64,000 nt of DNA, taken from the NCBI GenBank assembly GCA_963762605.1, contig CAVXLJ010000011.1, positions 186,001 to 250,000 on the forward strand, given 5' to 3'. Shown here piece after piece: positions 63,228 through 64,000 of this stretch; position 1 is the stretch's first letter, and every line of letters starts with the position of its first letter. Position numbers and translations under genes: made by a program. Source of the stretch: CAVSRC01 sp963762605. GTDB lineage: Bacteria > Pseudomonadota > Alphaproteobacteria > Rhizobiales > Kaistiaceae. The notes under the pieces are model-generated. The model worked only from the letters and a program-made list of their open reading frames with translations. It was not told where the DNA came from and searched no databases.

Positions 63228-63951
63228 GATCATCCTCTCCGATCGCTCTCTCGCCAGCCTGGGCACTGACAAAGGAATAAGGCGGCCATGGGCCGGTGCA
63301 CAGCAGCGCCAGCGTGGGATGCGCCTTGGCAAGCCCGCAAACGGCCCGCCGAAATGTCTCGGTCGCATCCCGCGGCATCAGAAACGCCGCCGCGGTCCAG
63401 TCGCGATCGGCGGTCGCGGCGTCGAAACGGCTGGCCGTCGCCAGGCGCTTGAGGATGGCGTGCATCGCGCGCGCCGTCTCCGTTGCGGCCGCACGCCGCC
63501 TCTCGCGATCCTGCACCTCCGCGAACTTCGTCATGAGATAGGCGGTGCCGGATGGTGCGATTGGCTCTTTGGGCGCCGCGCTCGTGGCCTCGGCGCAGAC
63601 GGCAAGCGGCACAAAACGAACGCCGATCTCGACCTGGCCCTGGATGCGCGCGATGTCACCGGTGAACTGCGCGTGGCCGCGGCACAGCATGGCGGTGACG
63701 GCCTGTGCCGACGGCAGAATCGTGCCGTAACGCACTGGCAGAACCGTGCGGCGCTGCATCAGCGCCTCGATCACCGCCTCATAGCGCCACAGAGCATCGG
63801 CGCTGGCCGGCGGCGGTTCGCCGTCGTGGCTGCTGATCACAGCGCCAATATTGTGCCAGACGACGGCGGCGAGCGCCGCATCGTCGAGACCCAATTGCGC
63901 CGGGAGCGGCATCTCCGGCAGATCGGTGATTGCGTATAGATAGAGGGTCAT
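63211..63951 (-). CDS. Gas vesicle protein GvpF/GvpL
   Basis: Minor structural or assembly protein that binds GvpA. The 246-residue protein has the two-domain GvpL/F layout: LYLYAITDLPE, VVWHNIGAVISSHDG, LWRYEAVIEALMQRRTVLPV, RYGTILPSAQAVTAML, VEIGVRFVPLA and a C-terminal ferredoxin-like part (ASRFDAATADRDWTAAAFLM, LLCTGPWPPYSFV). Length is typical (about 250). F and L paralogues cannot be told apart by eye. It overlaps gvpK by 17 bases downstream and an incomplete gene by four bases upstream, so all three belong to one tightly packed gvp operon. Confidence 0.92.
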   Translation of the reverse strand: MTLYLYAITDLPEMPLPAQLGLDDAALAAVVWHNIGAVISSHDGEPPPASADALWRYEAVIEALMQRRTVLPVRYGTILPSAQAVTAMLCRGHAQFTGDIARIQGQVEIGVRFVPLAVCAEATSAAPKEPIAPSGTAYLMTKFAEVQDRERRRAAATETARAMHAILKRLATASRFDAATADRDWTAAAFLMPRDATETFRRAVCGLAKAHPTLALLCTGPWPPYSFVSAQAGERAIGEDDHGYLN

Positions 63952-64000
63952 GAACCGGGCCTCGCGGTCTCGCGACTTCTGGCAGCCGAATCCTCGTGCA
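63948..64000 (-). CDS. Incomplete gene upstream of gvpF/L (C-terminal end only)
   Basis: On the minus strand a frame runs from the window edge and ends EDSAARSRETARPGS with TGA at 63950-63948, overlapping the gvpF/L ATG by four bases (ATGA). Such coupling is typical of gvp operons, so this is probably the end of another gvp gene, but 17 codons are too few to say which. Confidence 0.4.
   Translation of the reverse strand, partial: HEDSAARSRETARPGS

Overview
The window is a compact, GC-rich chromosomal segment of an alphaproteobacterium, most likely a member of the Rhizobiales (Hyphomicrobiales). This is inferred from family content and gene order: the yicC-mltG-fabF-acpP-fabG-fabD block, rpsF-rpsR-DUF2232-rplI, dnaB close to alr, clpS-clpA beside a phasin, MipZ division ATPases, two ClpS paralogues and a SPOR-tailed D,D-carboxypeptidase. 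No insertion sequence, phage, CRISPR array or rRNA operon was seen. One tRNA gene, tRNA-Leu(GAG), lies at 52761-52845.

Layout. 1-6532 (minus strand) is a murein and fatty-acid block: gmk (cut by the window edge), yicC, mltG, fabF, acpP, fabG, fabD. 6659-8193 holds a small secreted protein and a Tat-type polysaccharide deacetylase meeting tail to tail. 8444-10843 is the S6-S18-DUF2232-L9 ribosomal operon, followed by cyclopropane fatty acid synthase. 12270-15060 is a sulfur island: a YeiH-type exporter, a divergent LysR regulator with a perfect palindrome at its start, and a Stf0 sulfotransferase. 15759-18870 is a minus-strand unit of three exported proteins of unknown role. 19120-25327 carries an EAL phosphodiesterase, a second ClpS, a frameshifted CpdB nucleotidase, a methyltransferase and an HxlR regulator. 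25482-35400 carries an aldo/keto reductase, dnaB, alr, clpA, clpS, a phasin and a D,D-carboxypeptidase.

35452-38909 is an all-minus cell-biology group: two tandem MipZ-like ATPases, a von Willebrand A protein and a membrane J-domain protein. 39647-43028 pairs two potassium importers, TrkH and Kup. 43333-45815 is a persulfide/sulfide detoxification module (persulfide dioxygenase, BigR with its tandem operator, rhodanese, TauE exporter). 45865-52689 holds small proteins, an L,D-transpeptidase, an aldo/keto reductase, an oxidoreductase/aminotransferase pair that looks like a GlcNAc3N (GnnA/GnnB-type) module, an HD hydrolase and a membrane acyltransferase. 53001-57527 has lipB, acyP, the biotin-carrying alpha subunit of an acyl-CoA carboxylase and a MgtC-like membrane protein. 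57683-61373 is a complete sugar ABC importer with its GntR regulator. The right edge (62847-64000) enters a gas-vesicle cluster (gvpK, gvpF/L), the clearest lifestyle marker here.

Points for attention: a long inverted repeat that buries the gmk start codon and has a diverged third copy near 45834; apparent frameshifts in cpdB and in the L9 tail; tandem mipZ paralogues; readable operators for BigR, the LysR regulator, the GntR regulator and the phasin gene; and the uncharacterised exported three-gene unit at 15759-18870, the best candidate here for an undescribed system.
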